The notes beneath the pieces were generated by a model. That model ran no database searches, had not been told where the DNA came from, and was given only the letters and a program-made list of their open reading frames with translations. A stretch of 64,000 nucleotides of DNA, taken from an uncultured Spartobacteria bacterium (lineage in GTDB: Bacteria > Verrucomicrobiota > Verrucomicrobiia > Chthoniobacterales > Chthoniobacteraceae). The position numbers and the translations under genes are program-made. Shown one piece after another: positions 10,464-21,532 of this stretch. Position 1 is the first letter of the stretch. Each line of letters opens with the position of its first letter. The stretch spans positions 22,048-86,047 of the forward strand of contig CAIZLD010000019.1 of NCBI GenBank assembly GCA_903933715.1, given 5' to 3'.

Positions 10464-10521
10464 GCTCCGCAGCTCCGCCCGCCTTGCATGCCTTCGCTGG
10501 CGCAGTATATTTTTTAATTGT

Positions 10522-10734
10522 ATGGCCGCCCTGATCAAATGCCCCATTTGCGGTCGTGAAAACGACTTCTTTGCCGAGCCAACGGGACCGTTCTGCTCGG
10601 TCCGTTGCCAGCGCGTTGACCTTGGGAAATGGCTGAACGAGGACTACCGTTTTTCGGAGCCGCTCCGGCCCGATCACCTGGAGTCGTATGAAGGGCTGAG
10701 CGGCCCGGACCTTGACCAACCGGAAGAGGAATAA
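10522..10734 (+). CDS. yacG: DNA gyrase inhibitor YacG (zinc-binding)
   Basis: IKCPICGRENDFFAEPTGPFCSVRCQRVDLGKWLNEDYRF. Confidence 0.92.
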   Translation: MAALIKCPICGRENDFFAEPTGPFCSVRCQRVDLGKWLNEDYRFSEPLRPDHLESYEGLSGPDLDQPEEE

Positions 10735-10810
10735 AGGTTTCCTTATCCCGCGTAAGAAAATCGGCGAAAAAAGCGGGTGACTAGCTCGTGAAATCCGAAT
10801 CCCTGCCGAG

Positions 10811-11134
10811 ATGATCAACAGGGTCAATGTTTTCAAATTCAATTCGGCTTTCAAAGTGTTGCATACAACCGAACGGAGCCAGACGGCTGTGATGACTCTG
10901 GACCCCGGAGAATCGAGCAGCGAAATGCCCAATACGCATCCGGCAAGCGACCAGGTGCTTGTGGTGCTTGAAGGCGAGCTCCTCGCGGAAATCGATTTCA
11001 AAAGCGGCGTGCTGCATAAAGGAGACACGGTGACGGTGACGGCCGGAGTGGCTCATAAATTCACCAATAGCGCCCAGGAGCGCGCGATCACGTTTAATGT
11101 TTATGCTCCCCCGGCTTACGACTCGGGGGGCTAA
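10811..11134 (+). CDS. cupin domain protein
   Basis: VLVVLEGELLAEIDFKSGVLHKGDTVTVTAGVAHKFTN. Confidence 0.8.
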   Translation: MINRVNVFKFNSAFKVLHTTERSQTAVMTLDPGESSSEMPNTHPASDQVLVVLEGELLAEIDFKSGVLHKGDTVTVTAGVAHKFTNSAQERAITFNVYAPPAYDSGG

Positions 11135-11155
11135 ATTTTTCCCTGTTTGGAAACC

Positions 11156-11683
11156 ATGCAGCCTTCCGACCCCAACTCCGATATTCGTCATGTGGTCGAG
11201 CGCAATATTGCGTCCCTCGTGGAACGCAGTCGCGAGGCGGAGCAAAAGAGATCGCGCGAACAGCGCATCGCTGACGCGGTCACCCGTTTTACGGGAAGCA
11301 TGCGGTTTGTGTATATTCACCTCCTCATTTACGGGGTGTGGATTTTTATGAATCTGGGGTGGATGCCCGGACCGCGGTTCGATCCGACATTCGTCATTTT
11401 GGCAATGGAGGCTTCGGTGGAAGCCATTTTCCTGTCCACGTTTATTCTGATTACGCAAAACCGGATGAGCCAGGCGTCGGAAAAACGTGCCGAACTCAAC
11501 CTGCAATTCAGTTTATTGGCGGAGCACGAAATCACCAAATTGCTCGCGCTGGTGTCCGAAATTGCCGGGCGCATGCAGATCGAGATTGCCCGGAGCCCCG
11601 AGGTGGAAGAACTCAAGAAAGATATTCTGCCTCAAGAGGTTCTGGACGAGATCGAAAAGCGCAGGCCGGAGACGGACCGATGA
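11156..11683 (+). CDS. DUF1003 family membrane protein
   Basis: IADAVTRFTGSMRFVYIHLLIYGVWIFMNLG...AMEASVEAIFLSTFILITQNRMS. Confidence 0.8.
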   Translation: MQPSDPNSDIRHVVERNIASLVERSREAEQKRSREQRIADAVTRFTGSMRFVYIHLLIYGVWIFMNLGWMPGPRFDPTFVILAMEASVEAIFLSTFILITQNRMSQASEKRAELNLQFSLLAEHEITKLLALVSEIAGRMQIEIARSPEVEELKKDILPQEVLDEIEKRRPETDR

Positions 11684-11786
11684 GAGCCCGTCCAACTGGG
11701 ACCGCTGTTTCCTAGGAGCATTCCTGCTTTCGCCGTGGGGGAATTCGCCTACACGCACCTGCCGGTGTCGTAACGTATTACACGGC

Positions 11787-12902
11787 ATGGTTAAAAGAAT
11801 CCTGATCACAGGAGGAGCGGGCTTCGTGGGTTCTCACTTGGCAGACGAATTGTTGTCGCACGGCTACGAAGTTCGCATTCTGGACAACCTGACCCCCCAG
11901 GTGCATTCCAGGAACGAGCGACCGCAATACTTGAATGACGGAGCTGAACTCGTGATCGGAGATATCCGCGATCCCGAGACGGTTATCCGCGCGCTGGATG
12001 ATGTTGACGCGGTGTTTCATTTCGCCGCCGCGGTGGGAGTCGGTCAAAGCATGTACCAGATCGCTCATTACACGAGCGTGAATTGCAACGGAACCGCCGT
12101 ATTGCTTGAAGCGCTGACCAAGAAAAAAGTTGAACGCCTGATCGTCGCATCGAGCATGAGCATCTACGGCGAGGGGGTCTACTGTTTACCGGACGGCGCC
12201 CGGGTGGAAGCGCGCGAACGCTCGCTGGCGCAGCTTTCATTGCGCGATTGGGAGATACGGGACAACCATTCCAATCCGCTTCAACCGGCTCCGACTCCCG
12301 AAACCAAAACTCCGGCAATCCCTTCAGTTTACGCGATTACAAAATACCAGCAGGAACGGATTTGCCTCACCACGGGGCAGGCTTACGGGATTCCCACCGT
12401 GGCGCTCCGGTTTTTTAATATCTTCGGAACCCGTCAGGCGCTTTCAAACCCCTACACCGGCGTGCTCGCCAACTTCGCCTCCCGTCTCATGAATGATCAC
12501 GCTCCGCTCATCATGGAGGATGGACGCCAGCGGCGCGATTTCGTGAACGTCAGGGATGTTGTGCGGGCATGCCGGCTCGCTTTGGAATCCCCGGCGGCAG
12601 CCGGAATGGCTTTTAACATCGGGAGCGGCCAAAGCCATACCGTGCTGGAAATTGCGAGAGCCATGGCGCGGATTCTGGGCAAGGAAAGCATCGAACCGGA
12701 AATCACGGGCGACTACCGGAAAGGGGATATCCGCAACTGTTTCGCCGATATTTCAATGGCGAGATCCATTCTAGGTTATGCACCACAAATCGGTTTCGAC
12801 GAAGGGTTGAGCGAGCTTGCTCAATGGCTGGAAGGCCAATCCGCGGTCGATTGCGTCGCCCGGGCAAGAGAGGAACTCGTCACGCGAGGATTGACCTTAT
12901 GA
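11787..12902 (+). CDS. NAD-dependent epimerase/dehydratase (SDR, UDP-/dTDP-sugar type)
   Basis: MVKRILITGGAGFVGSHLADELLSHGYEVRILDNL; YAITKYQQER. Confidence 0.9.
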   Translation: MVKRILITGGAGFVGSHLADELLSHGYEVRILDNLTPQVHSRNERPQYLNDGAELVIGDIRDPETVIRALDDVDAVFHFAAAVGVGQSMYQIAHYTSVNCNGTAVLLEALTKKKVERLIVASSMSIYGEGVYCLPDGARVEARERSLAQLSLRDWEIRDNHSNPLQPAPTPETKTPAIPSVYAITKYQQERICLTTGQAYGIPTVALRFFNIFGTRQALSNPYTGVLANFASRLMNDHAPLIMEDGRQRRDFVNVRDVVRACRLALESPAAAGMAFNIGSGQSHTVLEIARAMARILGKESIEPEITGDYRKGDIRNCFADISMARSILGYAPQIGFDEGLSELAQWLEGQSAVDCVARAREELVTRGLTL

Positions 12903-13936
12903 AACCCGTTCTCATCACCGGCGGAGCTGGCTTTATTGGAACCAATCTCGCGTTACGGCTGATCTCGCTGGGGTTACCGGTCATCATCTACGACAATCTT
13001 TCCCGATGCGGCGTGGAAAAAAATGTCGAATGGCTGCGGGCGCAACGAAGCCCCCTTCTCAATATTGTGACGGCCGACACCCGCGACCGGAAGAACCTGG
13101 AGATTGCGGCGTCCCATGCCTCCGCAGTATTTCATTTTGCCGCGCAGGTTGCGGTGACGACCAGCCTCGCCTCGCCCGAGTTTGATTTCGATGTGAATGT
13201 TCGAGGCACCTTGAATCTGCTCGAAATTCTGAGGGAAATGCCGAATCCGCCGCCGCTCATTTTCACCTCGACAAACAAAGTCTACGGGAGCCTGCCGGGA
13301 GTGGATCTTCGAATCCAAGGGACCCGCTACGAACCGCTGCACCCGATGATCCGGGCCGAGGGGGTCAGCGAAGATCAAGGGCTGGAGTTCTATAGCCCTT
13401 ATGGTTGCTCGAAGGGAGCGGCGGATCAGTACATTTTAGATTATGCGCGCAGCTTCGGCATCCCGGCGGTCGTCTTCCGGATGAGCTGCATTTACGGGCC
13501 GCATCAGCACGGAAACGAGGACCAGGGATGGCTCGCGCATTTTTTGATCCGGTCGATTCAAGGCGATCGCATCATTCTCTACGGAGACGGCCGGCAAGTC
13601 CGGGACATTCTGTTTGTGGATGATCTGGTCGAGGCGTTATTGCTCGCCAAAGAGAAGGCTTATGCGCTCTCCGGCCATGCGTTCAACATCGGCGGCGGCC
13701 CTCTTAACTCGACCAGTCTCCTGGAACTGATCGGTCTGATTGAAAAGCTCCGCGGGGTTCCGCCCTGCGTCGAAATGGCCGATTGGCGCATTGGCGACCA
13801 ACGCTACTATGTCAGCAACTGCGCCAAATTTCAAAACGCAACCGGGTGGTATCCGTCCGTCAGTATTCCTGACGGCGTACGGCGAATTTACGACTGGCTA
13901 AAAAATCCGCCACCTCACCCGTATCCGGCCAAATAA
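12899..13936 (+). CDS. NAD-dependent epimerase/dehydratase (SDR, nucleotide-sugar)
   Basis: MKPVLITGGAGFIGTNLALRLISLGLPVIIYDNLSRCGVEKN; 4-nt ATGA overlap with upstream gene. Confidence 0.9.
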   Translation: MKPVLITGGAGFIGTNLALRLISLGLPVIIYDNLSRCGVEKNVEWLRAQRSPLLNIVTADTRDRKNLEIAASHASAVFHFAAQVAVTTSLASPEFDFDVNVRGTLNLLEILREMPNPPPLIFTSTNKVYGSLPGVDLRIQGTRYEPLHPMIRAEGVSEDQGLEFYSPYGCSKGAADQYILDYARSFGIPAVVFRMSCIYGPHQHGNEDQGWLAHFLIRSIQGDRIILYGDGRQVRDILFVDDLVEALLLAKEKAYALSGHAFNIGGGPLNSTSLLELIGLIEKLRGVPPCVEMADWRIGDQRYYVSNCAKFQNATGWYPSVSIPDGVRRIYDWLKNPPPHPYPAK

Positions 13937-13939
13937 TTC

Positions 13940-14953
13940 ATGAACTCAAATCTCCCTCAATCTGCTCGGACAAGCCCAAAGCGCGCTGCATCTGCCACCA
14001 TGTTGGCTGCCCAGATTGCCGCTCCGGGGCAGATCGAAATGCAATGTGTGAACATCCCGGAACCCGGGCCTGGGCAAGTCCGCGTCCGCCTGGAGGGGTG
14101 CGGCGTTTGCGCTTCCAACATTCCGGTATGGGAAGGAAAACCGTGGTTCGAATACCCCATTGATCCGGGTGCGCCGGGACACGAAGGTTGGGGCCGAATC
14201 GATGCGGTGGGTGCGGAAGTAAGCGGTTTTTCACCGGGTGACCGCGTGGCAATGCTATCGGGCCATGCCTATGCCCAATACGATATCGCGCCTGCCACGT
14301 CGGTTTTGAAATTGCCCCCGGAATTCGACAAGGCGCCGTTCCCCGGGGAGCCGCTCGGTTGTGCGATGAATATTTTCCGCCGCAGCGGTATCAGAGCGAA
14401 CAGCACGGTCGCGATCGTCGGAATCGGTTTCCTCGGCGCAATCCTCACGCGACTGGCCAGTGAAGCCGGGGCGCGGGTGATCGCGGTTTCACGGCGGCCG
14501 GATTCGCTGGCGTTTGCCGAGCGGATGGGAGCCTGCAAAACGGCCTGCTTGGACGATGAGAATGAACTCCGGGAACTGGTTCGCTCGGCAACCGATGGCA
14601 GGCAGTGCGAGGTGGTGATCGAAGCGACGGGAAAGCAGCGCCCGCTCGATCTCGCAGCCGAGTTCACCTGCGAGCGCGGACGGCTGGTCATTGCGGGATA
14701 CCATCAGGATGGCCCCAGGCAAATCGACCTACAGCTTTGGAACTGGCGAGGGCTCGACGTGATCAACGCCCACGAACGCGACACTTCCGTTTACGTGGAC
14801 GGGATGCGGCTCGCCATCGACGCCGTGCAACGCGGAATCCTCGATCCGTCGCCCCTCTTTACTCACAAATTCCCGCTCAACCAACTGGGCGACGCTCTCA
14901 ACATGACAGCCCAGCGTCCCCCGGGATTTATGAAGGCATGGATCACCCTCTAA
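13940..14953 (+). CDS. zinc-binding/MDR family alcohol dehydrogenase
   Basis: GCGVCASNIPVWEGKPWFEYPIDPGAPGHEGWGRIDAVGAEVSGFSPGDRVAML; STVAIVGIGFLGAI Rossmann. Confidence 0.88.
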   Translation: MNSNLPQSARTSPKRAASATMLAAQIAAPGQIEMQCVNIPEPGPGQVRVRLEGCGVCASNIPVWEGKPWFEYPIDPGAPGHEGWGRIDAVGAEVSGFSPGDRVAMLSGHAYAQYDIAPATSVLKLPPEFDKAPFPGEPLGCAMNIFRRSGIRANSTVAIVGIGFLGAILTRLASEAGARVIAVSRRPDSLAFAERMGACKTACLDDENELRELVRSATDGRQCEVVIEATGKQRPLDLAAEFTCERGRLVIAGYHQDGPRQIDLQLWNWRGLDVINAHERDTSVYVDGMRLAIDAVQRGILDPSPLFTHKFPLNQLGDALNMTAQRPPGFMKAWITL

Positions 14954-14957
14954 GCAA

Positions 14958-16070
14958 ATGAGCCTCCCCTCCCCTCCAAAGCGCGTCTTGATGACGGCCG
15001 ACACTCTCGGCGGTGTCTGGAATTACGCATTGGAGCTGGCCCGCGCATTGCAGCCTTACGGAACGGAGATCACGCTGATGACGATGGGAGCCCGGCTCTC
15101 GCGTGAGCAATGGCAAGATGTCAGCCATCTGCAAAACATCCAATGGATCGAAACTGATTTTCGCCTCGAATGGATGGATGACCCGTGGCGGGACGTCGAT
15201 GCCGCTGGCGAGCGGCTTTTGGAACTCGAAGCAAGCGTTGCACCGGATATCGTGCATCTCAACGGATACGCGCATGGCTCATTGGCGTGGCATAGTCCCG
15301 TATTGATGGTCGCGCACTCCTGCGTGCTTTCCTGGTGGCAGGCGGTGCATCGCGAAGCCGCTCCGCTTCGATATCGCCAATATCAGGAACGCGTTTCGGA
15401 TGGGCTCCAATCGGCTGGAATGGTCGTCGCCCCGACCCAGGCGATGCTTTCAAGTTTGGCTGAAAATTATCAATTCTCGGGGCCGGCCAAAGTGATTTTT
15501 AATGGAACCCGAGACCATGGGGTTGCCGCTGAAACAAAGGAGCCGTTCGTCATGGCGGCGGGCCGGCTCTGGGACGAGGCCAAAAACTTCACGATACTCA
15601 ACCGTCTGGCACCGCGCCTGAAATGGCCGATCCGTATCGCCGGAGACCCTGGCCATCCGAATGGATCTCGTCGGAATTTTGAAAATCTGGTCTGCTGCGG
15701 GCTGCTTTCATCCGAGATGCTCGCGGGCGCTTTGAAAAGAGCCTCCATCTACGCCCACCCGGCTCTTTATGAACCGTTCGGTCTTTCGGTTCTCGAAGCC
15801 GCGTTCAGCGGATGCGCTCTCGTCCTGGGGGATATTCCAAGCTTGCGCGAGGTCTGGGAGAACGCGGCGGTTTTTGTTTCGCCGCAGGATGAGTACGCCA
15901 TTGAACGCGGGATCTCCCGATTGATCGACTCCCCTGCTTTGTTGCGTGAAATGGGGGGCCGCGCGCGCCAAGCGGCACTCCGGTATTCAACGGCTACCAT
16001 GGCCGCCAATTATGTAGCCACTTATTCTGAGCTGATGGAGTCACGCCTGCACAAGGAGGTGGCCCGATGA
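14958..16070 (+). CDS. glycosyltransferase family 4
   Basis: RVLMTADTLGGVWNYALELARAL...ALYEPFGLSVLEAAFSGCALVLGDIPSLREVWENAAVFV. Confidence 0.9.
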   Translation: MSLPSPPKRVLMTADTLGGVWNYALELARALQPYGTEITLMTMGARLSREQWQDVSHLQNIQWIETDFRLEWMDDPWRDVDAAGERLLELEASVAPDIVHLNGYAHGSLAWHSPVLMVAHSCVLSWWQAVHREAAPLRYRQYQERVSDGLQSAGMVVAPTQAMLSSLAENYQFSGPAKVIFNGTRDHGVAAETKEPFVMAAGRLWDEAKNFTILNRLAPRLKWPIRIAGDPGHPNGSRRNFENLVCCGLLSSEMLAGALKRASIYAHPALYEPFGLSVLEAAFSGCALVLGDIPSLREVWENAAVFVSPQDEYAIERGISRLIDSPALLREMGGRARQAALRYSTATMAANYVATYSELMESRLHKEVAR

Positions 16071-17155
16071 GGATTGTTCTATTTTATCATTCGTTGATTT
16101 CGGATTGGAATCACGGAAACGCCCATTTCCTGCGCGGGATTGCCACCGAATTATTAAAGCGCGGGCATGATTTGCAAATCTTCGAACCGTTGGATTCTTG
16201 GAGCTTAAAAAATCTTGTGAACGATCATGGGACGGCCGCCATCGATCGATTCCACGAACGCTATTCTCATCTTTCAAGCACGCGGTACGATCGGTTGGAT
16301 TTTCCATCGGCGCTCAAGAATGCGGATCTCGTTCTGGTTCACGAATGGAACTCCCCGGAGCTGGTCCGATGCATCGGGGAGCATCGTCCCAGCAATAGCG
16401 TATTGCTTTTTCACGATACACATCACCGGGCCGTGACATGCCCGGAGGCGATGGCCGATTATGATCTCTCCGGTTACGATGGGGTACTCGCATTTGGCAA
16501 CGTGATCCGCGAAATTTATCTCCAACGGGGATGGGCGCGCAGGGCATGGACGTGGCATGAGGCGGCCGATACCAGCGTTTTTCATCCGCTTCCCCGCAAC
16601 GATAATCCTGGAGACCTCGTCTGGATTGGAAATTGGGGTGATGACGAGCGCACCTCCGAATTGGAGGAGTTTCTGATCCGTCCGGTGAAACAACTCGGCC
16701 TTAACGCTTGCGTTTACGGAGTCCGCTATCCCCGAAAAGCGAAAGAACGCCTCGCGCAGGCGGGAATCGAATATCGCGGCTGGTTGCCCAATGACACAGT
16801 GCCGGAAATTTTCTCCCAATTTAAGGCCACCATCCATATCCCGCGCCGCCCTTATGTGATTTCGCTTCCAGGGATTCCGACCATCCGACCGTTCGAAGCG
16901 ATGGCATGTGGAATTCCCCTCGTCTCCGCGCCCTGGACCGACTCGGAGCAGATGTTCACTGCTGGAAGCGATTTCCTCGTCGCAGCCGATGGCGGCGAAA
17001 TGGCGGCCCATCTCGCCACGATTCTTAACGATCCGGCCACCGCGAACCGGTTGGCATCGCATGGCCTGAACACGATCCGCGAACGTCATACATGCGCTCA
17101 TCGCATTGACGAGTTGCTTGGCATTTATCAGGAGATTACGGGAATCTATGGCTAA
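16067..17155 (+). CDS. CgeB-like glycosyltransferase
   Basis: MRIVLFYHSLISDWNHGNAHFLRGIATELLKRGHDLQIFEPLDSWS...RPFEAMACGIPLVSAPWTDSEQMFTAGSDFLVA. Confidence 0.8.
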   Translation: MRIVLFYHSLISDWNHGNAHFLRGIATELLKRGHDLQIFEPLDSWSLKNLVNDHGTAAIDRFHERYSHLSSTRYDRLDFPSALKNADLVLVHEWNSPELVRCIGEHRPSNSVLLFHDTHHRAVTCPEAMADYDLSGYDGVLAFGNVIREIYLQRGWARRAWTWHEAADTSVFHPLPRNDNPGDLVWIGNWGDDERTSELEEFLIRPVKQLGLNACVYGVRYPRKAKERLAQAGIEYRGWLPNDTVPEIFSQFKATIHIPRRPYVISLPGIPTIRPFEAMACGIPLVSAPWTDSEQMFTAGSDFLVAADGGEMAAHLATILNDPATANRLASHGLNTIRERHTCAHRIDELLGIYQEITGIYG

Positions 17156-18236
17156 AGGATTGAATATCGCTTTTTTTGGCTCGAGCCTGCTTTCGTCCTA
17201 TTGGAACGGCGCTGCGACTTATTACCGGGGCATTCTCCGGGCGCTAAATCAACGCGGGCATCGCGTTACGTTTTACGAGCCGGATGCTTACGACCGCCAG
17301 CAACACCGTGATATCTCCGAACCCCCGTGGGCACGGGTCGTTGTTTACGAAAACAGTGCGGATGCGGCTCTGTTGCAGATGGGACGGGCCTACAAGGCGG
17401 ATATTATCATCAAGGCCAGTGGCGTCGGGGTTTTTGATGAATTGCTGGAATCCGCAGCGCTCGACCAAAAAACGGGGTCGAACGCCATTGTTTTTTGGGA
17501 TGTTGATGCCCCTGCAACCTTGGATCGCATCACCAAAAATCATCACGATCCATTCCGGGCGAAAATCCCCTGCTACGATTTGATCCTGACGTATGGCGGC
17601 GGCGATCCGGTACGGAATGCTTACAAGCAATTGGGCGCGCGCGACTGCAACCCGATCTATAATGCCCTCGACGAATCGACTCATTTCCCGGTGGACCGCA
17701 ACATGCGGTTCGAAAGCACTCTCGCCTTTCTGGGAAACCGGCTTCCCGACCGGGAGTCGCGCGTTGAGGAGTTTTTCTTCCGCGCGGCGCAGAAGCTGCC
17801 GGAAAAGGAATTCCTGCTCGGGGGCAGCGGTTGGCAGGATAAACCGATGCCGGCTAACGTTCGATACCTGGGGCATGTCCCGACAACGCAACATAACGCG
17901 TTTAATTGCTCACCGCTCGCCGTGCTCAACATCAGCCGCGAAAGCATGGCGCAATACGGCTTCTCGCCCGCTACCCGCGTGTTTGAAGCGGCAGGCGCCG
18001 CCTCCTGCATCATCTCGGATCAATGGGTTGGGATTGAGCAATTTTTTGAGCCGGACAAAGAGATTCTCGTCGCTCGGGATGGTGCCGAGGTGGCCGAACA
18101 GTTACGCAACCTTTCGCCCCGGCGCGCCCGCGAAATCGGGCAAGCTGCCCATCGGCGTGTTGGAGCGGAGCATACCTATGCCCATCGCGTTCTGGAATTG
18201 GAACGACTTCTCACCGGCATCACCCCAACCCTATGA
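17148..18236 (+). CDS. CgeB-like glycosyltransferase
   Basis: MAKGLNIAFFGSSLLSSYWNGAATYYRGILRALNQRGHRVTFYEPDAYDRQ...ATRVFEAAGAASCIISDQWVGIEQFFEPDKEILVA. Confidence 0.82.
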   Translation: MAKGLNIAFFGSSLLSSYWNGAATYYRGILRALNQRGHRVTFYEPDAYDRQQHRDISEPPWARVVVYENSADAALLQMGRAYKADIIIKASGVGVFDELLESAALDQKTGSNAIVFWDVDAPATLDRITKNHHDPFRAKIPCYDLILTYGGGDPVRNAYKQLGARDCNPIYNALDESTHFPVDRNMRFESTLAFLGNRLPDRESRVEEFFFRAAQKLPEKEFLLGGSGWQDKPMPANVRYLGHVPTTQHNAFNCSPLAVLNISRESMAQYGFSPATRVFEAAGAASCIISDQWVGIEQFFEPDKEILVARDGAEVAEQLRNLSPRRAREIGQAAHRRVGAEHTYAHRVLELERLLTGITPTL

Positions 18237-19327
18237 ACCTTCGAATTGTCATTCTCGGATTGTCGATCACCTCCTCCTGGGGCAATGGACATGCGACGGT
18301 TTATCGCGGTTTGATGAGGGAATTGGCAAAGCGGGGGCACCAGGTGCTTTTCCTGGAACGGGATAAGCCATGGTATGCCGGAAACCGGGACAGCGCCGCG
18401 CCCGCCGAGGGCCACGTCTGCCTTTATCATGGCGTGGAAGATCTCAAGTTACGTTTTTCAGAAACGATCGAATCGGCTGACTGTGTCATGGTTGGCTCGT
18501 ATATCCCGGAGGGGATTGCGATTGGAGAATGGATCGCAGAAACCGCGACTGGAATCACCGCATTTTATGACATCGATACTCCGGTCACCCAGGCGATGTT
18601 ATCAGCAGGAAAATGCGAATACCTTTCGCCCGGGCTGATCCCGCGCTATTCCATTTATCTCTCGTTCACCGGAGGGCCGATTTTGCAGGAGATCGAGCGA
18701 ACGTATGGGTCTCCCGATGTGCGGCCGTTCTATTGCTGTGTTGATGCAGATCACTATTTTCCGCAACCAGGCGCCAAGCCCTATGACCTCGGCTATATCG
18801 GAACCTACAGCCCCGACCGCCAGCAAGGCCTGGAACGTCTGCTCCTCACCCCGGCAAACGCCAATCCCACCGGCTCGTTCATTGTCGCCGGTCCGATGTA
18901 TCCAGAGGCGATTCATTGGCCCCGAAACGTGAAAAAGGTGGACCACATTCCGCCTTCAGAACATCGCGACTTTTACAATTCGCAACGGTTCACGCTCAAC
19001 ATCACCCGACGAGACATGGTGAAGTGGGGCTACTCCCCGAGTGTTCGACTTTTCGAGGCCGCCGCCTGCGGGGTGCCGATCATCACCGACCATTGGCCTG
19101 GGCTCACTGAATTCTTTCAACCCGGGAAAGAAATTCTGACCGCCCATTCGGCAAAGGAGGTTTTGGACTATTTGCAAGGCATGGCTCCGCAAGATGCACA
19201 GGCCATCGCGGAAAGAGCCCGGCTGCGAATCCTGTGCGAACACACTGCCGCCCATCGCGCCAGTGAGTTGGAATCAATGATTTTGGAAAAAGGCAATCAA
19301 GGCACGATCAGAAAGGAATCCCTATGA
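18233..19327 (+). CDS. CgeB-like glycosyltransferase
   Basis: [48 protein letters not shown]...[33 protein letters not shown]. Confidence 0.82.
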   Translation: MNLRIVILGLSITSSWGNGHATVYRGLMRELAKRGHQVLFLERDKPWYAGNRDSAAPAEGHVCLYHGVEDLKLRFSETIESADCVMVGSYIPEGIAIGEWIAETATGITAFYDIDTPVTQAMLSAGKCEYLSPGLIPRYSIYLSFTGGPILQEIERTYGSPDVRPFYCCVDADHYFPQPGAKPYDLGYIGTYSPDRQQGLERLLLTPANANPTGSFIVAGPMYPEAIHWPRNVKKVDHIPPSEHRDFYNSQRFTLNITRRDMVKWGYSPSVRLFEAAACGVPIITDHWPGLTEFFQPGKEILTAHSAKEVLDYLQGMAPQDAQAIAERARLRILCEHTAAHRASELESMILEKGNQGTIRKESL

Positions 19328-20445
19328 CAGGCAATACGATTCACCGAAAAATCCGGGTAGCGATCATCGGCGTTGGCAATTGCGCATCATCCCTGGTCCA
19401 AGGGGTTCATTATTATAAAAATGTGCATTCGGGCGAACCGGTCCCCGGACTGATGCATCCGATTTTGGGCGGCTATCGCGCGGGCGATATCGAGTTCTCG
19501 GCGGCATTTGACGTGAACGAGACCAAGGTGGGGCTGGACCTTTCAGAAGCCATTTTTGCCGCCCCCAATAACACCCTTAAATTCTCAGAACCTCCGGCAA
19601 TGGGAGTTCCCGTTCAACGCGGCCCCGTTCACGACGGGTTGGGACGTTATCTAAAGGACATCGTTATCATCGCGGATCGAAAGGTCTCAGACGTCTCACG
19701 AATCCTTAAAGAAACAGAAACCGACGTCGTGATCTCCTACCTGCCCGTCGGTTCGGAAATCGCCGCCGCCTGGTATGCCGAACAGGTTTTGGAAGCGGGC
19801 TGCGCATTCATCAATTGCATCCCTGTATTTATCGCTTCAAAGCCTGAATGGCAGCAGCGTTTCGAACAGCGTAATTTGCCGATCATTGGGGATGACATCA
19901 AATCCCAGCTCGGCGCGACCATCATCCATCGAATGCTCACGCACCTCTTTCGCGAGCGCGGCATCGATCTTGAGCGCACATATCAGCTGAATTTTGGAGG
20001 CAACACCGATTTCCTCAACATGCTGGAACGCGAGCGCCTGGAATCGAAGAAGATTTCCAAAACACAATCGGTCTTAAGCCAGGCGGGATGCAGCCTCGCC
20101 GAGGGAAATGTCCACATCGGGCCGAGCGATTACGTCCCCTGGATGCAGGACCGGAAATTCTGCCATATCCGAATGGAAGGAAATGGCTTCGGCAATGCGC
20201 CGATGATTTGCGAGTTGAAGCTCGAAGTTTGGGATTCCCCCAATTCCGCCGGTGTCGTGATCGATGCCATCCGTTGCGCCATGCTCGCTTTGGACCGGGG
20301 GATTGGCGGCCCGCTGATCGGCCCCTGTGCCTATTTCATGAAGTCCCCTCCACGCCAGTTTACGGATGAAGAGGCGCGCCGGGGGGTCGAGGCATTTATC
20401 CTGGGCGAATCCATGCCGTTATTCCAACCGTCAGCAATCAAATGA
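19324..20445 (+). CDS. inositol-3-phosphate synthase (actinobacterial/Ino1 type)
   Basis: [24 protein letters not shown]...[34 protein letters not shown]...[45 protein letters not shown]. Confidence 0.94.
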   Translation: MTGNTIHRKIRVAIIGVGNCASSLVQGVHYYKNVHSGEPVPGLMHPILGGYRAGDIEFSAAFDVNETKVGLDLSEAIFAAPNNTLKFSEPPAMGVPVQRGPVHDGLGRYLKDIVIIADRKVSDVSRILKETETDVVISYLPVGSEIAAAWYAEQVLEAGCAFINCIPVFIASKPEWQQRFEQRNLPIIGDDIKSQLGATIIHRMLTHLFRERGIDLERTYQLNFGGNTDFLNMLERERLESKKISKTQSVLSQAGCSLAEGNVHIGPSDYVPWMQDRKFCHIRMEGNGFGNAPMICELKLEVWDSPNSAGVVIDAIRCAMLALDRGIGGPLIGPCAYFMKSPPRQFTDEEARRGVEAFILGESMPLFQPSAIK

Positions 20446-21530
20446 AAATCGTCATTTTCGGATTGGCCATCAGTTCATCCTGGGGCAACGGACACGCGAC
20501 GTTGTGGCGTGGCCTCTGCAATGCATTGGGCAAGCATTCCCACCATGTCGTGTTCTTCGAGCGGGACGCGCCTTATTACGCGGAACATCGGGATCTCACT
20601 GAAATCCCCGGCGGACGGCTGGTTATTTATCCAAAATGGGACACCGTTTCCGGCTATGCAAAAAAAGAACTCGCCGATGCAGACGTCGCTATCGTGACCT
20701 CGTTTTGCCCGGACGGTCGGGCCGCTTCCGAGCTGTCGCTTTCCTCACAGGCGCTCCATGTCTATTACGATTTGGACACCCCGGTCACTTTGGATGCTTT
20801 CAATACTGGAAAACCGATCCGCTCGATTGGCCCCCGCGGATTGCGCGACTTTGATCTGGTCCTCAGCTATACCGGCGGTCGGGCTGTTGCGGAACTGAAG
20901 CAAAAGCTGGGCGCACGCCGGGTCGTTCCGCTCTATGGAAGCGTCGATCCTGAAGTGCATCGTCCTGCCGCCGCTATCGAACGGTTTCGGTCTGATCTCT
21001 CCTATCTTGGGACCTATGCGGAAGATCGCCAATCCCGATTGGATGAGCTATTGTTGGAACCGGCCCGGAGACTTCCAGAAAACGGTTTCTTGATCGGCGG
21101 CCCGTTGTATCCCCCAACATTCCCGTGGAAACGGAACATTAGCTATATTCAGCATGTTGCTCCGCATGAACACTCCCCTTTTTATTGTTCATCCCGACTG
21201 ACGCTGAACATCACACGAAGTACGATGGCGGCAATGGGATATTGCCCCTCGGGACGCCTGTTTGAGGCAGCGGCTTGCGGTGCGCCAATCCTGAGCGACT
21301 CGTGGGAAGGACTCGACGAATTCTTTGAGCCCGGCCGCGATATTTTGACCGCATCGGGGGCTGAGGATACGATCAACTCGCTCAACCTGTCCGATCGTGA
21401 GCTGGATCAAATCGCAAAATCCGCGCGGGATCGAACGCTTTCCGAGCACACCTCAGAACAGCGTTCGCGACAGCTTGAGACAATTTTCCAGCACGCTCGA
21501 ACATCATCCGGCGATCTTATGGAGGTTTGA
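20442..21530 (+). CDS. CgeB-like glycosyltransferase
   Basis: [51 protein letters not shown]; close paralogue of the 18233 gene. Confidence 0.82.
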   Translation: MKIVIFGLAISSSWGNGHATLWRGLCNALGKHSHHVVFFERDAPYYAEHRDLTEIPGGRLVIYPKWDTVSGYAKKELADADVAIVTSFCPDGRAASELSLSSQALHVYYDLDTPVTLDAFNTGKPIRSIGPRGLRDFDLVLSYTGGRAVAELKQKLGARRVVPLYGSVDPEVHRPAAAIERFRSDLSYLGTYAEDRQSRLDELLLEPARRLPENGFLIGGPLYPPTFPWKRNISYIQHVAPHEHSPFYCSSRLTLNITRSTMAAMGYCPSGRLFEAAACGAPILSDSWEGLDEFFEPGRDILTASGAEDTINSLNLSDRELDQIAKSARDRTLSEHTSEQRSRQLETIFQHARTSSGDLMEV

Positions 21531-21532
21531 TC

